A stretch of 64,000 nt of DNA, from NCBI GenBank assembly GCA_937874695.1, contig CALNAJ010000029.1, forward strand, positions 1 through 64,000, given 5' to 3'. The notes below the pieces were generated by a model. The model had not been told where the DNA came from and ran no database searches. It saw nothing but the letters and a program-made list of their open reading frames with translations. Origin of the DNA: an uncultured Lactobacillus sp. Its GTDB lineage: Bacteria; Bacillota; Bacilli; Lactobacillales; Lactobacillaceae. Every line of letters begins with the position of its first letter. The stretch's first letter is position 1. Of the stretch, positions 8,958 to 18,800 are shown piece by piece. The translations under genes were made by a program, and so were the position numbers.

Positions 8958-9566
8958 TTACGTTTCATCTCCTGTTTCTCCTGATTGGTTCAGTTGCTGG
9001 TTAAAGGCTTGTAAGAACAAGTCACCGCCATCCCCATCGTCTTGTTCGCTGGGATTAGCCGCAGCGGGCAACGGTGGTAAGTCGGTGAGTTGCTTTAAGC
9101 CGAAATAGTCGAGGAAGTAGGCACTGGTCCGGTAGAGCTTGGGCCGTCCCGGTTCATCGAGACGCCCGGCGTCTTCCACCAGCCGACGCAAGACCAATTT
9201 TTGCACGGTCGATGCGCTCTGGACCCCACGAATCTCATCGACTTCGATTCGTGTAATCGGTTGGCGATACGCAATGATCGCCAACACTTCCAACGAAGCC
9301 GGTGAGAGGCTCGTGCTCAAGGGGTTTTCGAAGTACCGCTTGATCAAGTCACCCGCAGCTTCCTTCGTGACTAACCGATAGGTGGTATCGTTGACCATCA
9401 GCTCTAACGCCGAGTCCTGATCAGCCGCATACTTCTGGGCCAGCCGTTCCAAAGAGGCTAGAATTGCCGGTCGCAATAATCCCGTAGCCGCTGCTAAATC
9501 GGCGACCGTGATACCTTCGTCACCGCTGACGAATAATAAACTTTCAATCTGTGCTAGGGGTGACAT
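8958..9566 (-). CDS. scpB: Segregation and condensation protein ScpB
   Basis: Winged-helix subunit of the Smc-ScpA-ScpB condensin, which compacts and segregates the chromosome. The 202-aa protein has the family pattern of two winged helices, including SLEVLAIIAYRQPITRIEVD and EIRGVQS. The acidic C-terminal tail (about 170-202) is variable in the family. It overlaps scpA by 23 nt. Confidence 0.95.
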   Translation of the reverse strand: MSPLAQIESLLFVSGDEGITVADLAAATGLLRPAILASLERLAQKYAADQDSALELMVNDTTYRLVTKEAAGDLIKRYFENPLSTSLSPASLEVLAIIAYRQPITRIEVDEIRGVQSASTVQKLVLRRLVEDAGRLDEPGRPKLYRTSAYFLDYFGLKQLTDLPPLPAAANPSEQDDGDGGDLFLQAFNQQLNQSGETGDET

Positions 9567-10332
9567 CCGTGGGATACCTACCTTTCAACCGTAAAAAACT
9601 AATCTGCAAGGGTACTAAGCGACTGACCTGTTGTAAGGCGACCTGGCGTTGGCGTGCGAGCTCTAAGACGGCCAGAAAGGTCGTTACAATCTCGTCGAGC
9701 ACCGGTGTCTGCCCCAACAACTTCTCAAAGCTGACCGGGCCCTTACTGTGCGCCAAGCGCGTCAGTACCGTTTGCATCTGTTCTTTAATCGTATAGTGTT
9801 CCTGCTGAATGCTCTGGGTAACCGGCTTGGCCACCATGGCGCGATGAATCAGCTTGGCCAGTGCGGCCTGTAGATCAACTGGTTCAATCCCCGGCGCCAC
9901 CGATAAGGCCACCGAATCCGGCACCGCCATGGCGGGTCGGGTAAAGTGCTGTTGACGTGCCTGCGCCCGCTCCTTGAGCACCTGCGCCGCTTGCTTATAG
10001 CGCTGATACTCGAGCAACTGATTGACCAGGTCTTCCCGTGGGTCACCCATGTCGTCCTCATCGCTGGGTTCCAGCGTCTGGGGCTTAGGCAACAAGAGTT
10101 TGGCCTTGATGGCCATCAGGTTCGCCGCCATCACAAAGTATTCCCCAGCAATGTCGAGGCGCAGCGTCTGCATCTGATGCAGGTAATCCAGATACTGGCT
10201 GGTAATTGTTGCGATACGGATATCGTAAATATCCATCTCATTGGTTTTAATTAGATGTAACAGTAGATCCAGTGGGCCTTCAAAATCACTGACCTGAATC
10301 AGTGGTTGCCCGGTTGCTGTGGCTTTGTCCAT
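9544..10332 (-). CDS. scpA: Segregation and condensation protein ScpA
   Basis: Kleisin subunit that bridges the Smc heads. The 262-aa protein carries the N-terminal kleisin signature FEGPLDLLLHLIKTNEMDIYDI (about residues 17-38, in part) and a C-terminal winged helix. The ATG at 10332 follows GGGAG with 7-nt spacing; the TTG 21 nt upstream has no good site. The start lies inside ribT, giving a 47-nt overlap. Confidence 0.95.
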   Translation of the reverse strand: MDKATATGQPLIQVSDFEGPLDLLLHLIKTNEMDIYDIRIATITSQYLDYLHQMQTLRLDIAGEYFVMAANLMAIKAKLLLPKPQTLEPSDEDDMGDPREDLVNQLLEYQRYKQAAQVLKERAQARQQHFTRPAMAVPDSVALSVAPGIEPVDLQAALAKLIHRAMVAKPVTQSIQQEHYTIKEQMQTVLTRLAHSKGPVSFEKLLGQTPVLDEIVTTFLAVLELARQRQVALQQVSRLVPLQISFLRLKGRYPTDVTPSTD

Positions 10333-10681
10333 GGTGATACTCCCATTTTGCAATAGTCTTGGCCGTGGAGAGGGTCCCCATCAGCCGCTTGTCCGGCAGT
10401 GCCGTAGCGAGTTGATCCAACAACTGCCACGTATTTTCAATGACATCCTTATCTGGCATCAATGTAATCAGCCGCACGATCAGGTAGTTCCCCTGAACCT
10501 GCGTCCCGACGACACCGGCAAAGTCATCATACTCATCCTTCCACAAGTAGAGTGTCCGGTCGGTGCCGCCCTGATACCAGGCCAGTTCACGCTGTAGCCG
10601 GTCCCAGTCCTTAAAGCTTGGCATCAGGCTCAGTAAGCCCATGGCGATTTTCTGATAATCGCTACGATATTTCAATAACAT
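10286..10681 (-). CDS. ribT: RibT-like protein (GNAT-type fold)
   Basis: 131-aa protein resembling RibT, which in Bacillus is the last gene of the riboflavin operon and has an acetyltransferase-like fold. The biochemical role is not established. Here it sits in the xerD-ribT-scpA arrangement seen in other lactobacilli, with no rib biosynthetic genes nearby. GGAGG is 6 nt before the ATG. Its 3' end overlaps scpA by 47 nt. Confidence 0.75.
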   Translation of the reverse strand: MLLKYRSDYQKIAMGLLSLMPSFKDWDRLQRELAWYQGGTDRTLYLWKDEYDDFAGVVGTQVQGNYLIVRLITLMPDKDVIENTWQLLDQLATALPDKRLMGTLSTAKTIAKWEYHHGQSHSNRATTDSGQ

Positions 10682-10723
10682 GGTTTACCTCCGTTTAGTC
10701 GTCTCCGTACGCGCCACAGTCGG

Positions 10724-11620
10724 CTAGGCTCGGGGATGATACTGATCATAGACCGAAACCAGCCGTTTCTTAGAAATGTGCGTGTAAATCTGCGTGGTCG
10801 TAATGTCCGCGTGTCCCAGGAGTTCCTGTACCACCCGCAAGTCCGCCCCGTTCTCCAAAATATGGGTGGCAAACGAATGCCGCAGAGTATGGGGCGTCAC
10901 GTCCTTTTGAATGTCAGCCAGCGCCACATAATGCTTGATCTTCTGCCAAATGGCCTGCCGTGACAATCCGCCACCGTGTGCATTGAGAAAGAGATAGGGA
11001 CTGGTCCGCTGCTTCAACAGGACCGGCCGGCTGTGCGCCAGGTACCGGTTGATCCAGTCGGTCGCAACGTCCCCAATGGGAATGATACGTTCCTTATCAC
11101 CCTTACCCAATGTCTGGATCAAGCCCATCTCCAGGTGTAGGTCGGCCAGCTTCAAGTGAACCAGCTCGCTGACCCGCAGCCCAGTCGCGTACATCACTTC
11201 TAGAATGGCACGATCGCGCAGACCGTACTTGTTCGCTGTATCCGGCGCGGCCAGTAATCGATCGACCTCGGCCACCGTCAGTACCGCCGGCAAATGTTCC
11301 GCGTGCTTGGGTGCAGCGATGTTCGCCATGGGGTTGTCAGTAAGCTGATGGGTCTGTACCAGATAACGATAAAATTTTCGTAGGGCTGACACGGCGTGAA
11401 TCACGGAATTTCGTGATTTTCCACTGGCCGTCAGCGCACTCAGGTAGTTCATGACCGTCAGCCGGTCGACCTTGAGGAAGTTCGTGAGCTGTTGTTCAGT
11501 CAAATACGCCGCAAAGTTATGGAGTTCTTGGGTGTAACTCGTCACCGAATTCTTAGCTAGTCCCTGCTCTACGGTAAGGTAGTGAGCAAAGTCCAACGTC
11601 TGATCTGCCAATTCGGTCAT
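10724..11620 (-). CDS. xerD: Site-specific tyrosine recombinase XerD
   Basis: Resolves chromosome dimers at dif together with a second Xer recombinase. The 298-aa protein has an N-terminal SAM-like core-binding domain (about 1-90) and a catalytic domain with the RHRY set: Arg in ATGLRVSELVHL (about 148), HTLRHSFATH (about 243-252), His in LLGHADITTTQIYTH (about 270) and the nucleophile Tyr in QIYTH (about 278). The ATG has AGGAGG upstream. First gene of the scp operon after cvfB. Confidence 0.95.
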   Translation of the reverse strand: MTELADQTLDFAHYLTVEQGLAKNSVTSYTQELHNFAAYLTEQQLTNFLKVDRLTVMNYLSALTASGKSRNSVIHAVSALRKFYRYLVQTHQLTDNPMANIAAPKHAEHLPAVLTVAEVDRLLAAPDTANKYGLRDRAILEVMYATGLRVSELVHLKLADLHLEMGLIQTLGKGDKERIIPIGDVATDWINRYLAHSRPVLLKQRTSPYLFLNAHGGGLSRQAIWQKIKHYVALADIQKDVTPHTLRHSFATHILENGADLRVVQELLGHADITTTQIYTHISKKRLVSVYDQYHPRA

Positions 11621-11631
11621 GAGCGTGCCTC

Positions 11632-12528
11632 CTAGTCTTGGGTCTCCTCGGTCGTGTCAGTGGCTTCAGTCGTCACTAACCAGAGTTGCCCGTCGTGTTG
11701 CGTGATCTTCCGTGCTTTCAAAAGGTGCCCAATGGCTCGTTTGAATTGACCCTTGCTGATTCCGAAGTAAGCCTTGATTGCAGCTGGATAACTCTTATCG
11801 CTAAAGTCCAAATGACCGTCTTCACTGTGTTCCAGTGCGGCTAACAGCATGGCTGAGTCATCGTCAATGGCTTCATACGTCCGGGGACGTAAGGATAAGT
11901 TCAACGTCCCATCATCGTGGACGCCGATTACCCGTGCGTGGAGTTCTTCACCTAAACGCGGTTCGCGTTCCCGTTCGGATGGGTGAATGAATCCCAACTC
12001 GTAGTGATCGGTCATTACCCGCGTGCCGACCAGCTTCAATTGATACGAGCGGGCAATCACGTTGGAGTTTTGTAGAATCTTCTTAGCGGGTTGGGCAATG
12101 GCGGCGTAAATATCACCGTCGGCCAGCACACCCCAGAGCCGTTGCTTGGCATCTTCACGCAAAGCAATCAGCAGGCGGTCCCCCTGTTGGGGCCACAATT
12201 CCATCATGTCTGGAAGGTCATCCAAGGAAACGACAATATCCTTGTTAGGCAAGCCAACATCGACAAAGACCCCTAACGTCCGTTGCGTCCGGACAACCGT
12301 CCCAAAGCCGTAGTGATCGACTTGAACCTGCGGTGCGTCCCGTGTGATCTGCATTTCGTGATTTTCGTTTTCGTAGGTAAACCCTTTGAAGTTTGAGCCT
12401 AGCTTTAAAGGTTTCTTGATTTCTGATTTGTCCAGCCGAAAGGTCGTTCCGGAAATCTGAACGTAGTAATCATTTTCATTTTCATCGGTAACTTTTCCCG
12501 CGATGACGCGGCCTAATAGTTCTTCCAT
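11632..12528 (-). CDS. cvfB: S1-domain RNA-binding protein CvfB
   Basis: 298-aa RNA-binding protein of the CvfB/YitL family, linked in staphylococci to virulence regulation and RNA turnover. The N-terminal half has S1-like folds, with GFGTVVRTQRTLGVFVDVG (about residues 75-93) the clearest. The C-terminus (about 225-285) is a winged helix expected to bind nucleic acid. GAGGAG precedes the ATG. It ends 11 nt before xerD. Confidence 0.88.
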   Translation of the reverse strand: MEELLGRVIAGKVTDENENDYYVQISGTTFRLDKSEIKKPLKLGSNFKGFTYENENHEMQITRDAPQVQVDHYGFGTVVRTQRTLGVFVDVGLPNKDIVVSLDDLPDMMELWPQQGDRLLIALREDAKQRLWGVLADGDIYAAIAQPAKKILQNSNVIARSYQLKLVGTRVMTDHYELGFIHPSEREREPRLGEELHARVIGVHDDGTLNLSLRPRTYEAIDDDSAMLLAALEHSEDGHLDFSDKSYPAAIKAYFGISKGQFKRAIGHLLKARKITQHDGQLWLVTTEATDTTEETQD

Positions 12529-12740
12529 AATCTCCTCAATTCTACTGGTTTCCCAGTCATCCGTTCAAAAGTGTCTAACCTTTATTTTACACGGAAACCG
12601 TCCAACTAGCGAGAGTTATTCTTTACAAATTTATTTATGCTCCCTGCCACTCCATTACCGGTCCTCATGATGGTCGTATCAACAAGTAGCAGTTCCAACT
12701 TAGCAGTGCTTTCGAACGTTTTAGCTCCCCTTTAAATCAC

Positions 12741-12773
12741 AAAAAACGGACCCCCGACAGAGGGTCCGTTTTT
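12741..12773 (-). terminator. Terminator after pyk
   Basis: Near-perfect hairpin (ACGGACCC with GGGTCCGT) flanked by a run of A on one side and T on the other, so it can act in both directions. It serves pyk on the minus strand. The rest of 12529-12740 shows no gene. Confidence 0.85.
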
Positions 12774-12793
12774 AATAACAGGTTTATCTCGTA

Positions 12794-14551
12794 TTAAAGC
12801 GCGTTGGAAGCACCGTGGTAAACGATACCGCGACGTGAGTCAACGGTGATCAATTCGCCATCGGAGATCTTTTCACTGGCACCAGTAGCACCAACGATAA
12901 CAGGAATCCCCATGGAAATCCCAACAACAGCTGCGTGAGAAGTCAACCCACCGTTTTCAACGATAACGGCGCTAGACTTTTCGATAGCTGGCAAGTAGTC
13001 TTTGTCGGTGTTCTTGGCAATCAAGATACCACCTTCAACAACCTTTGCGTTTGCGTCAGCAGCGGAGTTTGCGATAACGGCCTTGCCGATTACCGTGTCA
13101 TCACCGACACCTTGGCCTTGAACTAACTTTGAGCCGATCAATTGGATCTTCATCAAGTTAGTCGTGCCGCGTTCGCCAACGGGAACACCGGCAGTGATTA
13201 AGATTAAGTCGCCTTCCTTGGCCAAACCAGTTTCAACGGCCTTGGCAGCAGCTAAATCAAACATTGCGTCAGTGTTAGCAGGCTTTTCGGTAACGATTGG
13301 GTATACACCCCAGTTAACCATCAAGCCACGACGAGTACGGTCGTCAAAGGTAACAGCTAAGATATCAGCATTTGGCCGGTACTTAGAAATCATCTTTGCA
13401 GTGTAGCCAGATTCCGTAGCAGCAACGATGGTCTTAACGCCCAATTCGTTAGCAACACGGGCAACGGAAGCACCGATGGATTCAGTAACGTCACCGTTAT
13501 CGAAGTCCAAGTTGTCACGGCCAAATTCTGCCAAAGCATTTTCAGCCTTGATGTCGATCCGGTTCATAGTTGCAACGGATTCTACAGGGTATTCACCGTT
13601 AGCACTTTCACCAGAAAGCATGGTTGCGTCAGTACCATCAAAGACGGCGTTGGCAACGTCAGAAGCTTCGGCACGCGTAGGACGTGGGTTTTCTTGCATG
13701 GAGTCCAACATTTGGGTAGCAGTAATAACTGGCTTGCCTAAGATGTTACACTTCTTGATCAAAGCCTTTTGTACCAAAGGTACGTTTTCCGTAGGAATTT
13801 CGACACCCATGTCACCACGAGCAACCATCAAACCATCGGAAACCTTGATGATGTCATCAAAGTTGTTGATACCTTCTTGGGATTCGATCTTAGGGAAGAT
13901 TTGGACATGTTCCATGTGCTTTTCTTCGAGGAGTTCACGGATGTCCATGACATCTTGTGGCTTACGAACGAATGAAGCAGCGATGAAGTTGATTTCGTGG
14001 TCCAAACCAAAGCGAATGTCATCGGAGTCCTTTTCAGTGATCCCAGGTAAGTTGATGGAAACGCCAGGAGCGTTAACACCCTTACGGGAACCTAAGACAC
14101 CATCGTTTTGAACCTTAACAACTAATTCCTTAGTTGCGTCATCTTTGGATTCAACGACAGTATCTAATAAACCATCATCGAATAAGACGTGGCCGCCTTC
14201 GTGGACATCGTCGAACAAGCCAGGGTAAGTAACAGCAATCTTTTCCTTGGTTCCTTCGAGTGAGTCATCCATGGAGATCCGGAATACGTCGTCGGTATGG
14301 AAGTCAAGCTTGCCACCCTTTTCAACAGTCGTCCGAATTTCGGCACCCTTAGTATCTAACATGATACCAACGGTCTTACCAGTAATCTTTTCAGCCTTGT
14401 GGACCTTTTCCAAACGGTCTAAATGTTCTTCATGGTCACCGTGTGAAAAGTTGAACCGGAAGATGTTGGCGCCAGATTCGATTAATTTAACAATCGTATC
14501 AACGTCAGTACTTGCAGGACCAAGGGTACTTACGATCTTGGTTTTCTTCAT
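12794..14551 (-). CDS. pyk: Pyruvate kinase
   Basis: Converts phosphoenolpyruvate and ADP to pyruvate and ATP at the end of glycolysis or the phosphoketolase pathway. The 585-aa protein has the active-site segment ITATQMLDSMQENPRPTRAE (about residues 275-294). It also carries the extra C-terminal PEP-utilizer mobile-domain-like segment with GGLTSHAAV (about 535-543), as in other Firmicutes enzymes. AAAGGAG precedes the ATG. Its upstream neighbour is a transaldolase rather than pfkA. Confidence 0.97.
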   Translation of the reverse strand: MKKTKIVSTLGPASTDVDTIVKLIESGANIFRFNFSHGDHEEHLDRLEKVHKAEKITGKTVGIMLDTKGAEIRTTVEKGGKLDFHTDDVFRISMDDSLEGTKEKIAVTYPGLFDDVHEGGHVLFDDGLLDTVVESKDDATKELVVKVQNDGVLGSRKGVNAPGVSINLPGITEKDSDDIRFGLDHEINFIAASFVRKPQDVMDIRELLEEKHMEHVQIFPKIESQEGINNFDDIIKVSDGLMVARGDMGVEIPTENVPLVQKALIKKCNILGKPVITATQMLDSMQENPRPTRAEASDVANAVFDGTDATMLSGESANGEYPVESVATMNRIDIKAENALAEFGRDNLDFDNGDVTESIGASVARVANELGVKTIVAATESGYTAKMISKYRPNADILAVTFDDRTRRGLMVNWGVYPIVTEKPANTDAMFDLAAAKAVETGLAKEGDLILITAGVPVGERGTTNLMKIQLIGSKLVQGQGVGDDTVIGKAVIANSAADANAKVVEGGILIAKNTDKDYLPAIEKSSAVIVENGGLTSHAAVVGISMGIPVIVGATGASEKISDGELITVDSRRGIVYHGASNAL

Positions 14552-14720
14552 TAGAAAAATCTCTCCTTTAGAATTGGCCGAAGCAGTCCGCCCATCTCGT
14601 TAAAAATTGGCATGCCAAAAGTTTCGGCTCAAATTTGATTCCAAAATTATTCTATCACTTTTGAAAATTAATGTCTGCTATGTTTACCGATTTTTCGATA
14701 CTTTGTACACAATTTCTCAA

Positions 14721-14734
14721 AGTAAGCGTTTTCC
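14721..14734 (-). promoter_or_regulatory. cre-like catabolite control site upstream of pyk
   Basis: Minus strand GGAAAACGCTTACT matches 12 of 14 positions of the CcpA consensus TGWAANCGNTNWCA. It is about 170 bp before pyk, a gene often controlled by CcpA in lactic acid bacteria. The functional claim is inference. Confidence 0.45.
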
Positions 14735-14885
14735 CCTACCCGCCGGCACTAAAAACACACAAAAATCGATTTGTTTTATAACTAATCGGTTATCGAAAAA
14801 ATAATTGTCGATTTATTTTAGCGTGTTCAAAACTTGCAGACAATGCGCATGAGTTTTTGAAATAAAAGCTCTCTGTGTTCACATA

Positions 14886-14929
14886 AAAAGTTAGCAGCGT
14901 GACTCACATCAAGGCACACCGCTAACTTC
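14886..14929 (-). terminator. Terminator after the transaldolase gene
   Basis: Minus strand hairpin with arms AAGTTAGCGGTGTG and CACGCTGCTAACTT followed by TTT. Repeat element B1 lies between it and the transaldolase stop codon. Confidence 0.75.
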
Positions 14930-14965
14930 TCACAAAATCAATTTCTATACTAGTCAGACACACGC

Positions 14966-15070
14966 TTAGCTGAAGGCAGTCAGAGATGGCGCCAGCTGTG
15001 ACGACGCTGTTAGGCCGGGAGACTTTCCCGGTCTCCACAGCAGGCAGAATCTCTGACAGCCGCAGGCGAA
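14966..15070 (+). repeat. Structured intergenic element, subfamily B, short copy B1
   Basis: Outer stem GTCAGAGAT (14979-14987) pairs perfectly with ATCTCTGAC (15049-15057). A second stem GCTGTG/CACAGC and one hairpin CCGGGA-GACTT-TCCCGG lie inside. It has the family 5' flank (TTAGC) and 3' flank (AGCCGCAGGCGA). The middle hairpins of the long copies are missing, as if deleted. It is antisense to the transaldolase transcript, just after its stop codon. Confidence 0.8.
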
Positions 15071-15079
15071 AGTCAGTGG

Positions 15080-15799
15080 CTATCCAACTTCTACCGGAAT
15101 CGTGAAGCCTAATTCGGCGATGTCTTGATCAAAGGTCTTGACCGTGTCAGCGGAGACCTGGAAGGCGTCCTTGCCGAACTTATCCAGCTTGTTCAAAATC
15201 TTTGGTGGCACAGTGATAATGTCACAGCCGGTCTCATCGGCCTGAATCACGTTGATTGATTCCCGCGTGCTGGCCCACAGGAGCTCCACGTTAGCCTTCG
15301 CGTGGCAGAGTTCTGCTGACTGCTTCATCATTGGCATTGGGTCGACACCGGTATCGGCGATCCGACCGGCAAATACGGACACGATGCCGCCAGTCTTAGG
15401 GTTTAATGCATCCACTGCCAATTTAACTTCTGATAGCGTGGTGATAGCGGTCACGTTGACCTGGACCCCAGCATCGGAAAGCGCCGTGATCACGGCCGTG
15501 TTGTCATCCCCGCTGGCCCGGATAATGGGCACCTTAACGGCAACGTGTTTGCCTAACGCTGCGAGAACCTTAGCTTCTGCTAACATCCGTTCTGGCGTGT
15601 TGCCGAAAACTTCAAAACTGATCGACTGGTCGGGGAACGTTGCAACGGCTTCCTTGGCGAAGGCCAGGTAATCCGTGATGCCGGCAGCCTTCATCAAGCT
15701 AGGGTTCGTGGTGAAACCTTCGACGAGTCCCTTCGCCGCAACGGCCTTCATGTCGGCCAACTTGGCCCCATCGGAATAAACTTTAACGTTTAATTTCAT
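15080..15799 (-). CDS. Transaldolase / fructose-6-phosphate aldolase family protein
   Basis: 239-aa (beta/alpha)8 aldolase. It has the TTNPSL motif (Asn about residue 32) and the Schiff-base Lys in HVAVKVP (about residue 89). The small single-domain size fits the FSA/TalC-like subfamily rather than classical 310-aa transaldolase. Likely substrates are sugar phosphates of the pentose phosphate pathway; which reaction dominates cannot be told from sequence. It stands between dnaE and pyk, where homofermentative lactobacilli have pfkA. GGAGG precedes the ATG. Confidence 0.9.
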   Translation of the reverse strand: MKLNVKVYSDGAKLADMKAVAAKGLVEGFTTNPSLMKAAGITDYLAFAKEAVATFPDQSISFEVFGNTPERMLAEAKVLAALGKHVAVKVPIIRASGDDNTAVITALSDAGVQVNVTAITTLSEVKLAVDALNPKTGGIVSVFAGRIADTGVDPMPMMKQSAELCHAKANVELLWASTRESINVIQADETGCDIITVPPKILNKLDKFGKDAFQVSADTVKTFDQDIAELGFTIPVEVG

Positions 15800-15894
15800 T
15801 AAAAAATACCTCCAAAGTAGAATATCTCGTTCATTGGTATATATAATACAGAACTTGATATAAATAGTCTAGAGGTATTTTTCGTTAAATTGGT

Positions 15895-18800
15895 CTATCC
15901 ATTTTCATAGACGACATTACCAGCACCCATCAGGCGCTCCAATGCTACTTTTAAGGCCACATCTGCCCGTAGCCACTGTGTCTTAGGTAATAATCGTTTT
16001 TGATCGGTCTGCGGTTGATACACGATTACCGGTACCGGACCCACGTTTGCCGTCAAAAATTGGGCAAGTTGCTGGGCAACTGGCCGCTGGTCGTGGTCCG
16101 CATCGACCCGGATGAACCAACGCGTCCCTTGCTTGGCCTGTTGCTCACCAGCCGGCTGCAAGCTTTCGGCCAGGTCCAGTCGGTCAGCCACGATTTGTAA
16201 TCCCCGTTGCTGTTCAACCTTGCCTCGAACGACGATGACCTGGTCCGTTTTCAGCCACTCACTCGCCATGCGATACTGATTGGGAAAAATGGTGATGCTG
16301 ACATCGGCGGTCTCATCGCTCCCCGTAACAAAGGCCATCGGCTCGCCGCGCTTGGTCCGAATCGTCCGAATCCGTGTGACGTAAACGACGACCGTGACTC
16401 GGTTGTTCTCCGCCAGGTCACTGATGGTCACGGCATGGAGTCGTTGGGCTAGCGGCCGATATTGTTCCACCGGATGCCCCGACAGATAGGCCCCTAACAC
16501 GGCCTCTTCCTGGGTCAGCTTGGTCATGAGATCCAGGTCAGGCCGATGATCGACCTTAGGCGCCAACGCCGCAAAGAGCTCGACGTTCCCGCCAGAGAGT
16601 TCGACACTACTGAGAAATTCCGGCAATGCCGCAATCAATTCCGCCCGATTATAGCCGAAGTTGTCGAACGCCCCGGCATAGACCAATGCGTTGAGGAGAT
16701 CGGCCTTGCGGTACTTGTCGGCAATCCGTTGCAGGAACTGGTGCAAGTCTTGGTACGGTCCATTCTCGTGACGGTCAGCCAGTAATTCTCGCAGGAAATC
16801 CCGGCGGACACCCTTGATTGAACTCAACCCAAAGATAATGGCCGCGCCGCGCAGGTTAAAGTACGCCGATGACTGGTTGATATCCGGCGGCAAAATGGTA
16901 ACCCCGTGGCGTTTGGCCTCGGTCAGATAGAGTTTGGTCTTCTCCGGCACGTTGATCACCGAATTCAACAGTGCCGCGTAGAACGGTCCCGGATAGTGGG
17001 CCTTCAGGTAAGCCAGCTGAAAGGCCAACTTACTGTAGGCCACAGCATGGGAACGGTTGAACCCGTAATTGGCGAACCGGTCCATGTAGGCAAAGACCTG
17101 CTGGGCCGTCTCGTCGGCATAACCCAACTGTTGGGCCCCGCTGACAAACTTCTTCTGCATGGCGTCCATGGTCTGTTTCTTCTTTTTACTCATGGCCCGC
17201 CGTAACAGATCGGCTTCACCTAACGTAAAGCCCCCCATGGTGCTGGCCACCTGCATAACCTGTTCCTGGTAGACCAGGACCCCATAGGTTGGCCCCAGGA
17301 TTGGTTTGAGGGCGTCGGCCGCATAGGTCACCTGCTCCTGTCCATCCTTGCGTTTGATAAAGGTATCGATGTTTTCCATTGGGCCCGGTCGGTACAGAGC
17401 GTTGACTGCAGCGACCAGTTCAAAACTGTCAGGTTTTAATTGGCGAAGGACTCGCTTGATCCCGGAGGATTCGAACTGGAAGACCCCGTTGGTTTCCCCC
17501 TGAGCAAAGAGTTTGAGGGTCGCCGCATCATTAAGATCAATCGCATTGATATCCAAGACTTGTCCCATCTGCTTTCTGACTAGCGCCAGAGCGTTGGCGA
17601 GAATGCTCAGGTTACGTAGGCCCAAGAAATCCATCTTCAATAGTCCGACCGCTTCAACCGTATCCTTAGGGTACTGCGTCATCAGCAAACTGCCAGCCCC
17701 CGGTTGTAGGGGCACGAGATCCGTCAACGGTCCCTGGCTCAACACGATTCCGGCCGCATGGGTCGAATAATTCCGTGGTAAGCCTTCCAACTTGCAGGCA
17801 GTCTCATAGAGCAATTTATTTTTGTCACTATCAGCCACCAGATTCCGTAGCTTCTGCGACTGCTTGTAGGACGCCGCCAGCGTAATGTGAAGCTGGTTGG
17901 GAATCGCCGCGCTCCAGTCACTCATCTGATACGGCGCCATCCCCAAAGCCCGACCGACATCACGCAGAGCGGCCTTAGTGGCCAGCGTCCCAAAGGTGAT
18001 GATCTGGCCAACTCGGGAGTGACCGTACTTGTCGTGCACGTACTGCAGGACTTGTTCGCGCTTATCGTCTGGAATATCCAGGTCGATGTCGGGCATCTGG
18101 GCCCGTTCTTCATTCAAGAAACGTTCAAACAACAAGTTATAGGCCAGCGGATCAACCTCGGTGATTGCCAAGACGTAGGCGACCAGTGATCCGGCCGCAG
18201 ACCCCCGACCCGGCCCCGTTTGAATGTGGGCCCGGTGCGCGAAGTTCATGACGTCCCAGATGATCAGGAAGTAGTCGTCAAACCCCATCCGATGAATGGT
18301 CCCTAGTTCACGTTCTAAGCGTTGCTGGTAAGGCCGGCCATCCGTGGTGCCATTTGCCGTTAGGCGATGCTGGAGGCCCTTCTGACACAGCTGACGGAGA
18401 TAACTCTGGGAGTCTTGCTGATCAGGCGTTGGAAATTGCGGCAGTTGCGGTTGTTGAAATTTCAGCGTCACCTCACACGCCGCGGCTACCTTTTCCGTTG
18501 CCGTAATAGCATCCGCCAAGCCCGCATGGGTAAACCGTTCCGTCTCCTCGGCGGCTGGCCGTAACCAGTGGGTCCCCATGGTCTCCTGAGCAGCTGGCAA
18601 GTCTTCGATGACCTCGCCCGCCCCGATTGCCCGCAGAACCGTTACGGCAAAGTGGTCCTCACGGTTCAGGTATTCTACCGGTGCGAGACCCACGAGCGGA
18701 ACCTGTGTCGCCGTTTGGACTTCTCGTAGCTGTTGCTGGGTCGTTGCGTCCAAATCCGGACTGATCCCCACAGCAACGTTAGCCGGTGCCCATGCCTGTA

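Larger units (their letters stand above)
14552..15079. other. Intergenic region between transaldolase and pyk
   Basis: No gene. From right to left it holds the short repeat element B1 (14966-15070), the transaldolase terminator (14886-14929), AT-rich DNA, a cre-like site (14721-14734) and the leader of pyk. Confidence 0.75.
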
